A stretch of DNA of 64,000 nucleotides, taken from Methylophilus sp. (GTDB lineage Bacteria > Pseudomonadota > Gammaproteobacteria > Burkholderiales > Methylophilaceae). The notes under the pieces are model-generated. The model had not been told where the DNA came from and made no database searches. It was given only the letters and a program-made list of their open reading frames with translations. The stretch spans positions 1 to 64,000 of the forward strand of contig NZ_SSGF01000007.1 in the NCBI RefSeq assembly GCF_008015755.1. The letters are read 5' to 3'. A program made the position numbers and the translations under genes. Shown here in pieces: positions 35,429 to 44,634 of this stretch; positions within the stretch are counted from its first letter, which is position 1, and the number at the start of each line of letters is the position of its first letter.

Positions 35429-38400
35429 GTGAATACATATAAAAAAATACATAGAAGAGGAATACACACTGCGCTAGCGGCTTTGAGCGTGATGGCAACG
35501 CAACCAGTGTGGGCGGAAGCATTGAATACCCAACTGCCAAAGCAGCAAGAGGAGAGCTTTAGTGTGCCCGTGAATGTGGATATTCCAGCGCAGCCGTTGG
35601 CTAATTCATTGCATGACCTTGGCAAAGCCACAGGCATGAATATCTCATTCCCCAATGACATCGTTTCTGGCAAAACCGCCCCCGAAGTGCGCGGCCGTAT
35701 GTCGCGTAAAGAAGCGTTGCAGCGCGTATTAGGTGAGAGTGGGCTGGTACCTAAGCTGGAAGGAAATAATGCTTTCATCCAAAAGGCGCCAAAAGAAGAA
35801 AAGCAACAAGCGCTACAACTGGAAAAAGTTGAAATACGCGCCAAACGTGCTTATGACATCGGCCCGCTGAAAGGCCTGGCGCTCACTAAGGAGGAGATTC
35901 CCGGCAACGTACAAAGCATCACCGCCAAAGAGATTAAAGAATCCAAAGCGGTGAGTTTGACTGACTTAATGAACAGCAAACTGCAGTCTGTGAACGTTAA
36001 CGACTACCAAAGCAACCCGTTTCAAATGGACGTCACCTATCGTGGTTTTACTGCCAGCCCGCAATTAGGCACTTCACAGGGTTTAAGCGTGTTTCTGGAT
36101 GGCATCCGCGTGAATGAACCATTTGGTGACGTGGTGAACTGGGACATGATCCCCATGAACGCCCTCAACAGCCTGGACGTTTTTCCCGGCTCCAATCCGT
36201 TGTTTGGCCTGGGTACGCTGGGCGGTGCCATCAGCATGAAAACCAAAAGTGGTTTTGATAGCAACGAAGGCACGGTGGAATACCTGGGTGGTTCTTTCAA
36301 GCGCAATCAGTTTCAAGGCTCTGTGGGTGGTAACAACGGCGTTATAGCTGGTTTTGCTGCGGCTAATATTTTTAAAGAAGACGGTTGGCGCGTGAACTCA
36401 CCTAGTGAGGTGAATCAAATTTTTGCTAAAGGTGAATGGCGTAATGACAGTCTACAACTGGGTTTAAGCATGCTGTATGCAGGCAATAAACTTGTGGGTA
36501 ACGGTTTGCTACCCACTGAAATGGCCAAGCAAGATGGCAGTCAAATCTTCACCAGTCCGGATGAAACTAAAAACCGCTTGTTGCAGTTCCAGTTAAACGG
36601 CACGTGGGATGTGAGTGACACCTTCAACATCACGGGGCAAGTCTACAGACGTAAGAGCCGTAGAAATGCCAGCAATGGTGATGTAAACCAGAACTTTGGA
36701 GGTAGTGCGACCCGCAGACCAAACTCAGGTGAGCAACTCGCTAATGGGGTGCCTGACTTTGATGGGGATGGGTTGCCGGATATTAATCCGGACAATGGTA
36801 TAAGTCTTGAAAATGTGGCTGCAAAGAGTGTGCCGGATGGTAGTGGGGGCAATATTCTGGCAATGTTAGATGTTAATGGCGAGCCAGAGTATTTTGGTAT
36901 TGATTCCAGTGGTAATGTTTTATTAAATTCCGCGTTCTCGGCTTATGATTCATCCTCACCTTCGGGATATGATTTAAGTCGATTGGCGATAGGTAGTGCT
37001 GCAAATTCGATTGCTGTGACAGGGCAGTCTGTAGATGCAAGCGGCAATCCAATCTGGACGCTTAATCCACAAAATCCAACAACTGCTCCTGCATTTACAC
37101 CTGAGTTTTATCAAGCAGCTTTATACGCATGGCAAACAAGAGGTTTGGCAACAGACGGTAGCAGAGATCTTCCTGGACAATTTTTTGATCCTAATAATTT
37201 AAACTATGTGTACAAAGACTCTAACGGCTTTATTGTAAGTGGATCATCTTATTCTATCACTGCATTAGACCCTGTTACGGGTGTGTCATTGGTCCGTACA
37301 TTTTCGGGATCAAACCCAGGAATTAACAAACCACTTGGATTGTTAGTCACGGACGCGAACGGCACACCCATCGAGCGTAATGGGGCTGATTGTCAACCCA
37401 ATCCAGGGCTTGGAACTTGCTCTGGTTATGTAGAAGGCACACCGACTGCGCTAATTACCCAAACAGAGATTGACCAGACCACGGATGGAGCTTCGATGCA
37501 GCTCAATTGGAATCTGGAACAACACAAGTTTATGGTAGGAGCCTCGGTTGACGCAGCAGATGCGACCTACGAAAGTGGCCAATATTTAGGCTTATTTACC
37601 GATCAGCGTAGAGCAATCCGAGACCCTAGTAAACTCGGCTACGAATTTTACGCAGCAAACAACCGGATTGACTTAAATAACTTTGATGGTAATAGCACCA
37701 CCAAAAGTATTTATTTTAGTGAGACCTGGACACCGACCAAAGAGTGGGCGTTCACAGCCGCCGGTAGGTTCAACCATACAAAGATCAAGAACGTTCTAGC
37801 CATTAATAATATCTTGGGATTGTCAGGCCCTACCGCATTTAAAAACTTTTATCAGGATGCGGTGCTGTGCCCGGACAGTAATGGAAACGGTACGTTGGAG
37901 CTAGAGGAGTGTCCTCCAGTGAGTGTGCTGCCATTTAGTCCGGAGCTGGCAGGCGGGCTAGGTTTTCTCGGTCAACCAGAAACAGAGAAGTTTACTTATC
38001 GCTCCTTTAATCCAAGTCTGGGCGCAACCTGGCAGCCAACGGAGACACTTAACTTTTATGGTAACTGGAACAGGGGTGCACGTACACCCAGTGTGATTGA
38101 ACTTGGCTGCGCGTTTGATGATACCCCCAAATACAACACAGACCCTAATACTGGCGAACTCATCTTTGTAGGGCCACGCTCTCTTGCTGAGCGACGTTTC
38201 TGTAGTTTGCCAAGTACTTTATCTGGTGACCCATATTTGAAACAAGTGCGTTCTGAGACTATTGAGTTTGGTGGGCGTGGCAATTTGACGCCAACGATAC
38301 AGTGGAATGCCACTGCCTATCAAACTGACTTGACTGATGATATCTACTTCGTCTCTTTCACCGCTGAGCGTAGCTTCTTTCAGAATATTGGCGACACTCG

Positions 38401-39121
38401 CCGCCGAGGGGTTGAGCTTGGGTTGCAAGGTAAAGTCGATAAACTTGGCTTCCGAGTCAACTACTCACTCACGGATGCCACTTTTCAAGACCGCTTTACA
38501 GTAGCCAGTCCTAATAACAGCAGTGCAGGGAATGTATCTGGACGTGGCAATGGCTACGAGCAGACTGTCGTCTCCCCCGGCAATCGTATCCCAGGTGTGC
38601 CCTTGCACAACCTGAATGCCACTGTGAGTTATGACATCACCCCAGATTGGACCGTGAGCCTCACAGGCATATTGCATTCAGAAAGTTTTGTACGTGGTAA
38701 CGAAAACAACAAGCATCAGGTGGGTGCAGCAAACTCCCGCTACATCTGTAGTGGGTTGAGTTCACCAACTGTCATTGATGGTATTGAGTATGGGAATAGC
38801 ACTTGCGAGACGCGGATAGACAGACCTAACTTTCGATACCCTGGCAAGGTGCCAGGGTATGCGGTTTGGAACCTCAAGACCAGCTACAAAATCACTAAAA
38901 ATCTGACGGCAGGCTTAATGATCAACAATCTTTTTGATCGTGAATACTACAGCGCAGGCCGGTTAGGGATTAACCCATTCTCGCCATCTATTAATGGTGC
39001 GATTGGCCCTGGTGGGTTCAATTACAACAGCAATGACTGGATGGCCAGTACTTTCTTGGCACCTGGTGCACCAAGGTCGGCATTTTTTACCTTAACGTAC
39101 GACTTTGATGTTGGGAGGTAA
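35429..39121 (+). CDS. Signalling TonB-dependent receptor with very large extracellular loops
   Basis: The start is GTG 35429 with CAGGAG upstream. A signal peptide (1-31) is followed by an STN signalling domain (about 43-118, FSVPVNVDIPAQPLANSLHD), a plug (about 150-275) and a barrel. At 1230 residues it is some 400 longer than usual; the extra length sits mainly in about 425-695. There, D443-x-D445-x-D447-G reads as a calcium-type loop (DFDGDGLPDINPD), and at 816-827 DSNGNGTLELEE fits an EF-hand loop, held between Cys814 and Cys828. With fecI-fecR upstream it is probably part of a cell-surface signalling relay. The ligand is unknown; iron, calcium-bound or lanthanide compounds are possible. 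Confidence 0.9.
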   Translation: MNTYKKIHRRGIHTALAALSVMATQPVWAEALNTQLPKQQEESFSVPVNVDIPAQPLANSLHDLGKATGMNISFPNDIVSGKTAPEVRGRMSRKEALQRVLGESGLVPKLEGNNAFIQKAPKEEKQQALQLEKVEIRAKRAYDIGPLKGLALTKEEIPGNVQSITAKEIKESKAVSLTDLMNSKLQSVNVNDYQSNPFQMDVTYRGFTASPQLGTSQGLSVFLDGIRVNEPFGDVVNWDMIPMNALNSLDVFPGSNPLFGLGTLGGAISMKTKSGFDSNEGTVEYLGGSFKRNQFQGSVGGNNGVIAGFAAANIFKEDGWRVNSPSEVNQIFAKGEWRNDSLQLGLSMLYAGNKLVGNGLLPTEMAKQDGSQIFTSPDETKNRLLQFQLNGTWDVSDTFNITGQVYRRKSRRNASNGDVNQNFGGSATRRPNSGEQLANGVPDFDGDGLPDINPDNGISLENVAAKSVPDGSGGNILAMLDVNGEPEYFGIDSSGNVLLNSAFSAYDSSSPSGYDLSRLAIGSAANSIAVTGQSVDASGNPIWTLNPQNPTTAPAFTPEFYQAALYAWQTRGLATDGSRDLPGQFFDPNNLNYVYKDSNGFIVSGSSYSITALDPVTGVSLVRTFSGSNPGINKPLGLLVTDANGTPIERNGADCQPNPGLGTCSGYVEGTPTALITQTEIDQTTDGASMQLNWNLEQHKFMVGASVDAADATYESGQYLGLFTDQRRAIRDPSKLGYEFYAANNRIDLNNFDGNSTTKSIYFSETWTPTKEWAFTAAGRFNHTKIKNVLAINNILGLSGPTAFKNFYQDAVLCPDSNGNGTLELEECPPVSVLPFSPELAGGLGFLGQPETEKFTYRSFNPSLGATWQPTETLNFYGNWNRGARTPSVIELGCAFDDTPKYNTDPNTGELIFVGPRSLAERRFCSLPSTLSGDPYLKQVRSETIEFGGRGNLTPTIQWNATAYQTDLTDDIYFVSFTAERSFFQNIGDTRRRGVELGLQGKVDKLGFRVNYSLTDATFQDRFTVASPNNSSAGNVSGRGNGYEQTVVSPGNRIPGVPLHNLNATVSYDITPDWTVSLTGILHSESFVRGNENNKHQVGAANSRYICSGLSSPTVIDGIEYGNSTCETRIDRPNFRYPGKVPGYAVWNLKTSYKITKNLTAGLMINNLFDREYYSAGRLGINPFSPSINGAIGPGGFNYNSNDWMASTFLAPGAPRSAFFTLTYDFDVGR

Positions 39122-39259
39122 ACATAAATGAAACTAGATTGGTTTGTTATGAAGTGCATTTGTGAACTACACATAAGTGCAACTTAAAAAAGATTCAATC
39201 ACGTTCAGATTAGAACTCACAAGGCGCTAACAGAATGTGCTGAATTGGTGAAGCAACAC

Positions 39260-39281
39260 GCAGGCAGCCACAAATGCCTGC
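39260..39281 (+). terminator. Hairpin before the first secreted-protein gene
   Basis: GCAGGCA pairs with TGCCTGC around 8 nt, followed by a T-rich stretch (TCATTTTAACCTTTTT). It lies between the receptor and the secreted-protein gene and may be an attenuator or an mRNA end. Confidence 0.45.
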
Positions 39282-39311
39282 TCATTTTAACCTTTTTATT
39301 AGGAGCATGTA

Positions 39312-40325
39312 ATGAGAAATCAATTACTAAAGTTAGCCGTGATGACAGCATTTGGCGTATCAGCTAATGCATTTGCAACAGGCTTGGAAAGCTTACCAGC
39401 GGCAGGCTTCACGGTGACTGCGGGTACAAATCAGGCAGCAGGTACTACAGGTTGGCGTGAGTGCAATACCACAGGGTTGTATGGTAGTTTGAGTTACACA
39501 GCACCCACTGCTGGTGCTAATAATACTTGTGCGGTCTTCCCTTCCGGTGGAAATAATCCCGGTACTCCGGTGACCGGGTTTACAAGTGTAACCCTATCTA
39601 CAGCAAAACAAAGTGTCAATATCACAGCTAATGGTGAAGTTTTAGCGCGTATGAGACAAAGAGTCTATCGCAACGCTGCTGCAACTGAATGTGTTTTTGA
39701 AAAGCGTTTTGAAATGAATACCAGTAGTGGGTTGACAAATCCAGCAGTAGCAGCCGCAACGTTTGATTACAACCCACAATTAGATGGCAGTCAGCGTCTG
39801 GAGGTAAACGATTATGTTTTCGGTGGGTTTAGTGGTACTACGGATGTAAGTGCTGGTTATTATCACTCAGCAAATACCGACTCACCGGTTTTCAGAATGG
39901 GCCGCTCATTTACTTCAGTTCAAATTCAGGGCGATGATTTTGATGCAGCTACCGCATTAAATGCAGGTTATGTACGTCGTCCAGTGAATAGCCCTGCACC
40001 TGCTTCTAGTACAGAAATTAATGGCGTTGGCCAGACATTGGTTAATCCAGGTACGCCGACTGCTGCGCAGCAAACTGCAGAGATTCGCACCAATTGGGTG
40101 GACTTTACTGTTGACGTAACAGGTGGTGTAGATGAGGACGGTACAACTGCTAAGGATAGTCCATTTATGTATGTACGTTCCGGTTGCGGTTCAGGCACTG
40201 AAGCAACAGCATTTCCAACAACCAACAATACTGTGCGTATTCGCCAGACTGGACAGGAGTCTCAGCCATGGGTCACTGTGGTCACTAATGGTGTGACACG
40301 TAGCGGTGCCAATGCAAACTTCTAA
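39312..40325 (+). CDS. Secreted four-cysteine protein A (candidate T2SS substrate)
   Basis: A 337-residue protein with a signal peptide (1-22, ending ANAFA) and no known domain. It is a clear paralog of the next gene: NTTGLYGS/NATGAFG, NTCAV/NTTCAV, ECVFEK/ECIFGT, EVNDYVFGGFSG/EINDIVRGGFGG, FRMGRSFTSVQ/YRVGRSMTSVK, WVDFTVDV/WVDFTTDV and RIRQTGQ/RLRTTGQ. All four cysteines are shared, so two disulfides are likely. Low lysine and high Asn, Thr and Gly content suits an extracellular protein. AGGAGC precedes the start. Placement between receptor and secretion genes suggests it is exported by the T2SS and binds the receptor's ligand. Confidence 0.7.
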   Translation: MRNQLLKLAVMTAFGVSANAFATGLESLPAAGFTVTAGTNQAAGTTGWRECNTTGLYGSLSYTAPTAGANNTCAVFPSGGNNPGTPVTGFTSVTLSTAKQSVNITANGEVLARMRQRVYRNAAATECVFEKRFEMNTSSGLTNPAVAAATFDYNPQLDGSQRLEVNDYVFGGFSGTTDVSAGYYHSANTDSPVFRMGRSFTSVQIQGDDFDAATALNAGYVRRPVNSPAPASSTEINGVGQTLVNPGTPTAAQQTAEIRTNWVDFTVDVTGGVDEDGTTAKDSPFMYVRSGCGSGTEATAFPTTNNTVRIRQTGQESQPWVTVVTNGVTRSGANANF

Positions 40326-40359
40326 TTCTGTATTGATTTAGTGTTAAGCATGTAACAAA

Positions 40360-40388
40360 TTGCCAGCGATGTAGCTTGTCGCTGGCAA
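40360..40388 (+). other. Perfect 10-bp hairpin between the two secreted-protein genes
   Basis: TTGCCAGCGA pairs with TCGCTGGCAA around 9 nt. No T run follows, so it probably protects or separates the mRNA of the first secreted-protein gene and does not stop transcription fully. Confidence 0.6.
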
Positions 40389-40414
40389 CCCCTCCGACTT
40401 AAGGGAGCGATGAA

Positions 40415-41230
40415 GTGTTAAAAATAAAATATTTGAAGTTAATGGCGTTGTTAGCGTTGTGCTTGCCTTTGATTTGTCAGGCAGAGTTCGTTGATTTAAA
40501 GCCGAGCAAGACATCCGCTTATGTGGCCTGTAACGCGACAGGTGCATTTGGCTTAAAAGAGAGTAGTGCCCCAGATGTGGCACAGCGGAAAAATACCACG
40601 TGTGCTGTAACGAGTGATCTGTTATTAACGAGCCCGATGAACGCGCCGCTGGCGGGTTTTAATATGGTGGGCATGATTTCGCGAGGTGTTGCACCACCTG
40701 CACCGGAAGGTAACGATAGCGAGGAGTTCGCTACCCTGACTGATACGATTTGGTGGAACAAAGACACCAAAGAATGCATTTTTGGCACACATATATTAAT
40801 GAAAGAGCCCAAGTTAAGTCATGGCGAACAGTGGGAAATCAATGACATTGTGCGTGGTGGGTTTGGCGGCCGCCCTGTGTCAGTCGCCTATTTTATGAAC
40901 CCAAATCCTAATGCCAGCTACGGTATGCCAGAAGCGTTATATCGAGTTGGGCGCAGCATGACATCAGTCAAGCAGCCTGGTTTACCAGATTTGAACGCTG
41001 CGCCTTATCACGATAGTTGGGTGGATTTCACCACAGACGTGAGTTTTGCTGACCCGGATGGTTCGACACGCAAAATGACGTCTATGTTGTATATCAAAAG
41101 CCATTGCGATAGCAAAGAGCCTGATGAGAAAGAAGGGGCGATTCGTTTGCGCACCACGGGTCAAAACGGACAAAAAGCATTTGAAGTCGTGCTGCCAGGA
41201 TTGGTGCCAGCAGGTGCAAGCCTGGATTAA
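40415..41230 (+). CDS. Secreted four-cysteine protein B (paralog of protein A)
   Basis: GTG 40415 with AAGGGAG 7 bp upstream gives a 271-residue protein with a signal peptide (about 1-23, ending LICQA). The mature part keeps the four cysteines and the matching segments of protein A. It is shorter because it lacks the Asn/Thr/Pro-rich loops seen in A near 215-250. The family is unknown to me. It lies 45 bp before gspG on the same strand. Confidence 0.7.
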   Translation: MLKIKYLKLMALLALCLPLICQAEFVDLKPSKTSAYVACNATGAFGLKESSAPDVAQRKNTTCAVTSDLLLTSPMNAPLAGFNMVGMISRGVAPPAPEGNDSEEFATLTDTIWWNKDTKECIFGTHILMKEPKLSHGEQWEINDIVRGGFGGRPVSVAYFMNPNPNASYGMPEALYRVGRSMTSVKQPGLPDLNAAPYHDSWVDFTTDVSFADPDGSTRKMTSMLYIKSHCDSKEPDEKEGAIRLRTTGQNGQKAFEVVLPGLVPAGASLD

Positions 41231-41275
41231 AAGACCTCTATCTTTTCGCAGGGTTAATTTTAGAAAGTGACGACG

Positions 41276-41695
41276 ATGAAAGTGGCGAAATTTAAGCAAG
41301 CAGGCTTTACTTTGCTGGAGTTGCTGGTGGTGATGGTGATTATCGGCCTGCTGGCGGGTTATGTGGGCCCCAAGTATTTTGCCCAGATTGGCAAATCAGA
41401 AACCAAAACGGCTAAAGCACAAATTGAGGCACTGTCACGTGCCTTGGATACCTATCGTCTGGATATTGGTCATTATCCGTCAACTGAGCAAGGCCTGGCG
41501 GCGCTTAATCGACAGCCGGATGGTGAGGCGAAATGGCAGGGGCCTTACTTGGCCAAAGGCGTACCCGCGGACCCGTGGGGCAGGGCTTACCAATACCGCT
41601 ACCCCGGTGAGCATGGTGATTATGATGTGTGGACGCTGGGCAGTGATGGCGCGGTGGGCGGCCAAGACGCAGATAGCGACGTCGGTAACTGGTAG
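41276..41695 (+). CDS. gspG: T2SS major pseudopilin GspG
   Basis: A 139-residue prepilin-like protein: short basic leader, cleavage site before FTLLELLVVMVIIGLLAG with Glu5, and the GspG tail features (TEQGLAALNRQP, ADPWGRAYQYRYPGEHGDYD, LGSDGAVGGQDADSDVGNW) including the C-terminal calcium-site region. It polymerises into the pseudopilus. ATG 41276 is preferred to GTG 41267. No prepilin peptidase gene is in this locus, so a PilD elsewhere must process it. Confidence 0.9.
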   Translation: MKVAKFKQAGFTLLELLVVMVIIGLLAGYVGPKYFAQIGKSETKTAKAQIEALSRALDTYRLDIGHYPSTEQGLAALNRQPDGEAKWQGPYLAKGVPADPWGRAYQYRYPGEHGDYDVWTLGSDGAVGGQDADSDVGNW

Positions 41696-41714
41696 TGCTT
41701 TAAGCGAAACGGCG

Positions 41715-42905
41715 ATGAAGTTTGAATTAAAAGTATTGCAGGGCGCGCAGGTCAGTTGGGTGTCGCTAGACGCGACTGACCGGCAGGCGGCCTTGCATCA
41801 GGCGCAGGCAAAAGGCTATGGCGTCTTGCAGGTAAGGTCAGCACGGGCGCGCGGCTGGCCGCAATGGCCACTCAAAACACAGACTTTTAACTTGAGTCTG
41901 TTTAGCCAGGAGTTGCTGACGCTGCTTGAATCCGGCCTGAGCCTGATCGAAGCGATTGAAGGCCTGGCCGAAAAAGAGCAGCAAGACCATGCGCGCGCGG
42001 TGTTAACCCAGTTGCGTACGGCCTTGTTTGAAGGCTTGCCTTTGTCGCAGGCGCTGGCCTTGCAGCCCAGCGTATTCAGCCAGTTGTATATCGCGCTGAT
42101 CCGCGCCAGTGAGCGCACGGGTGACATGGTGCATGCCTTGCGCCGTCATGTGGCTTACCAGTCACAGGTGGAGGCGATTCGTAAAAAAATTATTGCAGCC
42201 TCCATTTATCCGGTGTTGCTGATTGTGGTGGGTGGCCTGGTGGTGCTGTTTCTGCTCGGTTATGTGGTGCCGCGCTTTAGCACGATTTATGAGAGCGGCG
42301 GTGACAATTTGCCCTGGGCCAGCCAGATGCTGTTGCGCTGGGGGCAATTGTTGCAAGGTCATGGCGAATGGGTGCTACTGGGTACCTTGGGCATGGCGGC
42401 CACGCTGTGGCTGCTGTTTTCACGCCCGGCCAGCAAGGCCTGGATCATGCAGCGCGTGTGGCAAATCCCCAGTTTGGGCGAAGCTTTGCGCATTTACCAA
42501 TTGGCGCGGTTTTACCGCACCCTGGGTATGTTGTTACAGGGAGGAATTCCCTTGCTGACTGCGCTGGGCATGGTGCAATCTTTGTTGCCGCAAGAGTTGC
42601 AACTGGCGCTGCAACGCGTGATGACCGAGGTGCGTGAAGGCAAGGCTTTGTCTGGCGCCATGGAGTCGCATGGCCTGACCACCTCGATTGCCAACCGCAT
42701 GTTGCGCGTGGGTGAGCGCAGCGGAAAATTAGACGACATGCTGGGGCGCATTGGCGTGTTTTACGACGAGGAAACCGCGCGACGGGTGGAGTGGCTGAGC
42801 AAGTTACTGGAACCCGCACTGATGGTAATCATCGGCCTGATTGTCGGGCTGGTGGTGGTGTTGATGTATATGCCGATTTTTGAACTGGCAGGCGCCATAG
42901 AATGA
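41715..42905 (+). CDS. gspF: T2SS inner-membrane platform protein GspF
   Basis: The 396-residue protein has two repeated T2SSF domains (LFSQELLTLLESGLSLIEAI and LARFYRTLGMLLQGGIPLLT) and three membrane helices (IYPVLLIVVGGLVVLFLLGY, a second near 215-240, and MVIIGLIVGLVVVLMYMPIF). It anchors the ATPase and pseudopilus base. It starts 19 bp after gspG and is followed by gspE. Confidence 0.9.
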   Translation: MKFELKVLQGAQVSWVSLDATDRQAALHQAQAKGYGVLQVRSARARGWPQWPLKTQTFNLSLFSQELLTLLESGLSLIEAIEGLAEKEQQDHARAVLTQLRTALFEGLPLSQALALQPSVFSQLYIALIRASERTGDMVHALRRHVAYQSQVEAIRKKIIAASIYPVLLIVVGGLVVLFLLGYVVPRFSTIYESGGDNLPWASQMLLRWGQLLQGHGEWVLLGTLGMAATLWLLFSRPASKAWIMQRVWQIPSLGEALRIYQLARFYRTLGMLLQGGIPLLTALGMVQSLLPQELQLALQRVMTEVREGKALSGAMESHGLTTSIANRMLRVGERSGKLDDMLGRIGVFYDEETARRVEWLSKLLEPALMVIIGLIVGLVVVLMYMPIFELAGAIE

Positions 42906-42918
42906 GAAAGACCATGCC

Positions 42919-44634
42919 ATGAATATGCAGGACTTACCGCTGACCGAGCAGGTGCCGCCTTTGCCGCTGACCTTATTGCCGCAGGCGCGGCAACTGGCGC
43001 AGCAAACCGGGCGGCCACTGATCGAGGTGCTGGAGGAGTTATCGACGTTGGCACCTGAGGTATTTGTGCAGGCACTCGGGCAGTGCATGCATTACCCGAC
43101 GCTGACGGCGCTCGACCTGCATGCCATGCAGCCGATGTTTGACTTGCTGCGCTTTAACGATGCCAGCACCCTGCATGCCGTGCTGATGCAGAAGCCAGAT
43201 CAATCTTTATATCCAGAACAGTCTTTATATATGGTACTGGCCGACCCGTTTGATGAACCACTGCTGTTACGGTTGCAGAATAGGTTGCGTGTGCCGGTGC
43301 AATGGTGCCTCGCTCATCGCAACGATATTGCCGCCTGCTTGCAGTTTCATGAAACGCAAATGCGGGCGATGGACCAGGTGCAACACAGTGACAGTGCTGC
43401 TCATGAAGAAGAGGCACCGGTCGAGGCCTTATCGCTCAAGTCTATCAGTGAAGATAGCAGCCCAGTGGTGCGTTTTGTACGCTCGACGCTGTACGATGCG
43501 CTCAAGGCCGGGGCCAGTGATATTCACCTTGAATCGACCCTGCATGGCTTGCGCGTGAAATACCGTATTGATGGCGTGCTCACCGAGGTGGGTGGCTTAA
43601 ATGGGGTGATGCAGGCCGAGCAGGCCATTTCGCGCATCAAGGTGATGTCTGAGCTGGATATTGCCGAGCGGCGCATTCCGCAAGATGGTCGCTGCAAAGT
43701 GCATGCCCTGGGCCGCGAGATTGATTTGCGCGTATCTATCATGCCCAGCGTGGTGGGTGAAGACGCCGTGCTGCGCGTGCTGGACCGCAAGGCGCTTAGT
43801 GAAGCGCAAGGCATCAGCCTGGAGGTGCTCGGATTTGCCCCAGACTTGCTGGCGCAAATCCGCGCGCAGGCAGAAGCGCCTTATGGCATGTTGCTGGTGA
43901 CCGGGCCGACCGGTAGCGGCAAAACCACCACCTTGTACGGCATGATTTCCGAAATCAACCAGGGTGAGGACAAGATTATCACCATTGAAGACCCGGTTGA
44001 ATATCAATTGCCCGGCGTGTTGCAGATTCCGGTCAATGAGAAAAAGGGTCTCACCTTTGCGCGCGGTTTGCGCTCGATTTTGCGCCACGACCCCGACAAA
44101 ATCATGGTCGGTGAAATCCGCGACGGCGAAACGGCACAGATTGCCGTGCAGTCGGCCCTCACCGGGCATTTGGTGCTCACCACCGTGCACGCCAATAACG
44201 TGTTTGATGTGATTGGCCGCTTTACGAATATGGGCGTGGATGCCTACAGCTTTGTCTCGGCCGTGAATGTGATTCTGGCGCAAAGATTAGTGCGTGTGAT
44301 CTGCCCGTTTTGCAAAGTGGATGATGTGCCAGAACCCGCATTGTTACGCAAATCTGGCTTGAGCGTTGAGACCACACAGCACTACCAGTTTAAAAAAGGC
44401 TGCGGCTGTGGCCAGTGCCATGGCAGCGGCTACAAGGGCCGCAAAGGCATTGCCGAATTATTGTTGTTTGACGACCGCATGCGCGAACTCATCGTCGCCA
44501 AAGCGCCGATTAGCCAGATCAAGGCTTTGGCGGCCACCACCGGTACACGGGCCATGCGTGACGCAGGCCTGGCGCTGGTGGCCGCAGGCGAAACCACATT
44601 GCAGGAGATTAACCGTGTTACTGCACTCTCCTGA
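42919..44634 (+). CDS. gspE: T2SS assembly ATPase GspE
   Basis: A 571-residue secretion ATPase with N-terminal GspE/MshEN domain, Walker A GPTGSGKTTTLYG, Asp box ITIEDPVEYQ, Walker B LRHDPDKIMVGEIRDGETA, a His box (LVLTTVHANN), and a zinc-binding Cys set (CPFC and CGCGQCHGSGYKGR). All catalytic features are present. Its end overlaps the start of the PilM-like gene by 20 bp. Confidence 0.9.
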   Translation: MNMQDLPLTEQVPPLPLTLLPQARQLAQQTGRPLIEVLEELSTLAPEVFVQALGQCMHYPTLTALDLHAMQPMFDLLRFNDASTLHAVLMQKPDQSLYPEQSLYMVLADPFDEPLLLRLQNRLRVPVQWCLAHRNDIAACLQFHETQMRAMDQVQHSDSAAHEEEAPVEALSLKSISEDSSPVVRFVRSTLYDALKAGASDIHLESTLHGLRVKYRIDGVLTEVGGLNGVMQAEQAISRIKVMSELDIAERRIPQDGRCKVHALGREIDLRVSIMPSVVGEDAVLRVLDRKALSEAQGISLEVLGFAPDLLAQIRAQAEAPYGMLLVTGPTGSGKTTTLYGMISEINQGEDKIITIEDPVEYQLPGVLQIPVNEKKGLTFARGLRSILRHDPDKIMVGEIRDGETAQIAVQSALTGHLVLTTVHANNVFDVIGRFTNMGVDAYSFVSAVNVILAQRLVRVICPFCKVDDVPEPALLRKSGLSVETTQHYQFKKGCGCGQCHGSGYKGRKGIAELLLFDDRMRELIVAKAPISQIKALAATTGTRAMRDAGLALVAAGETTLQEINRVTALS

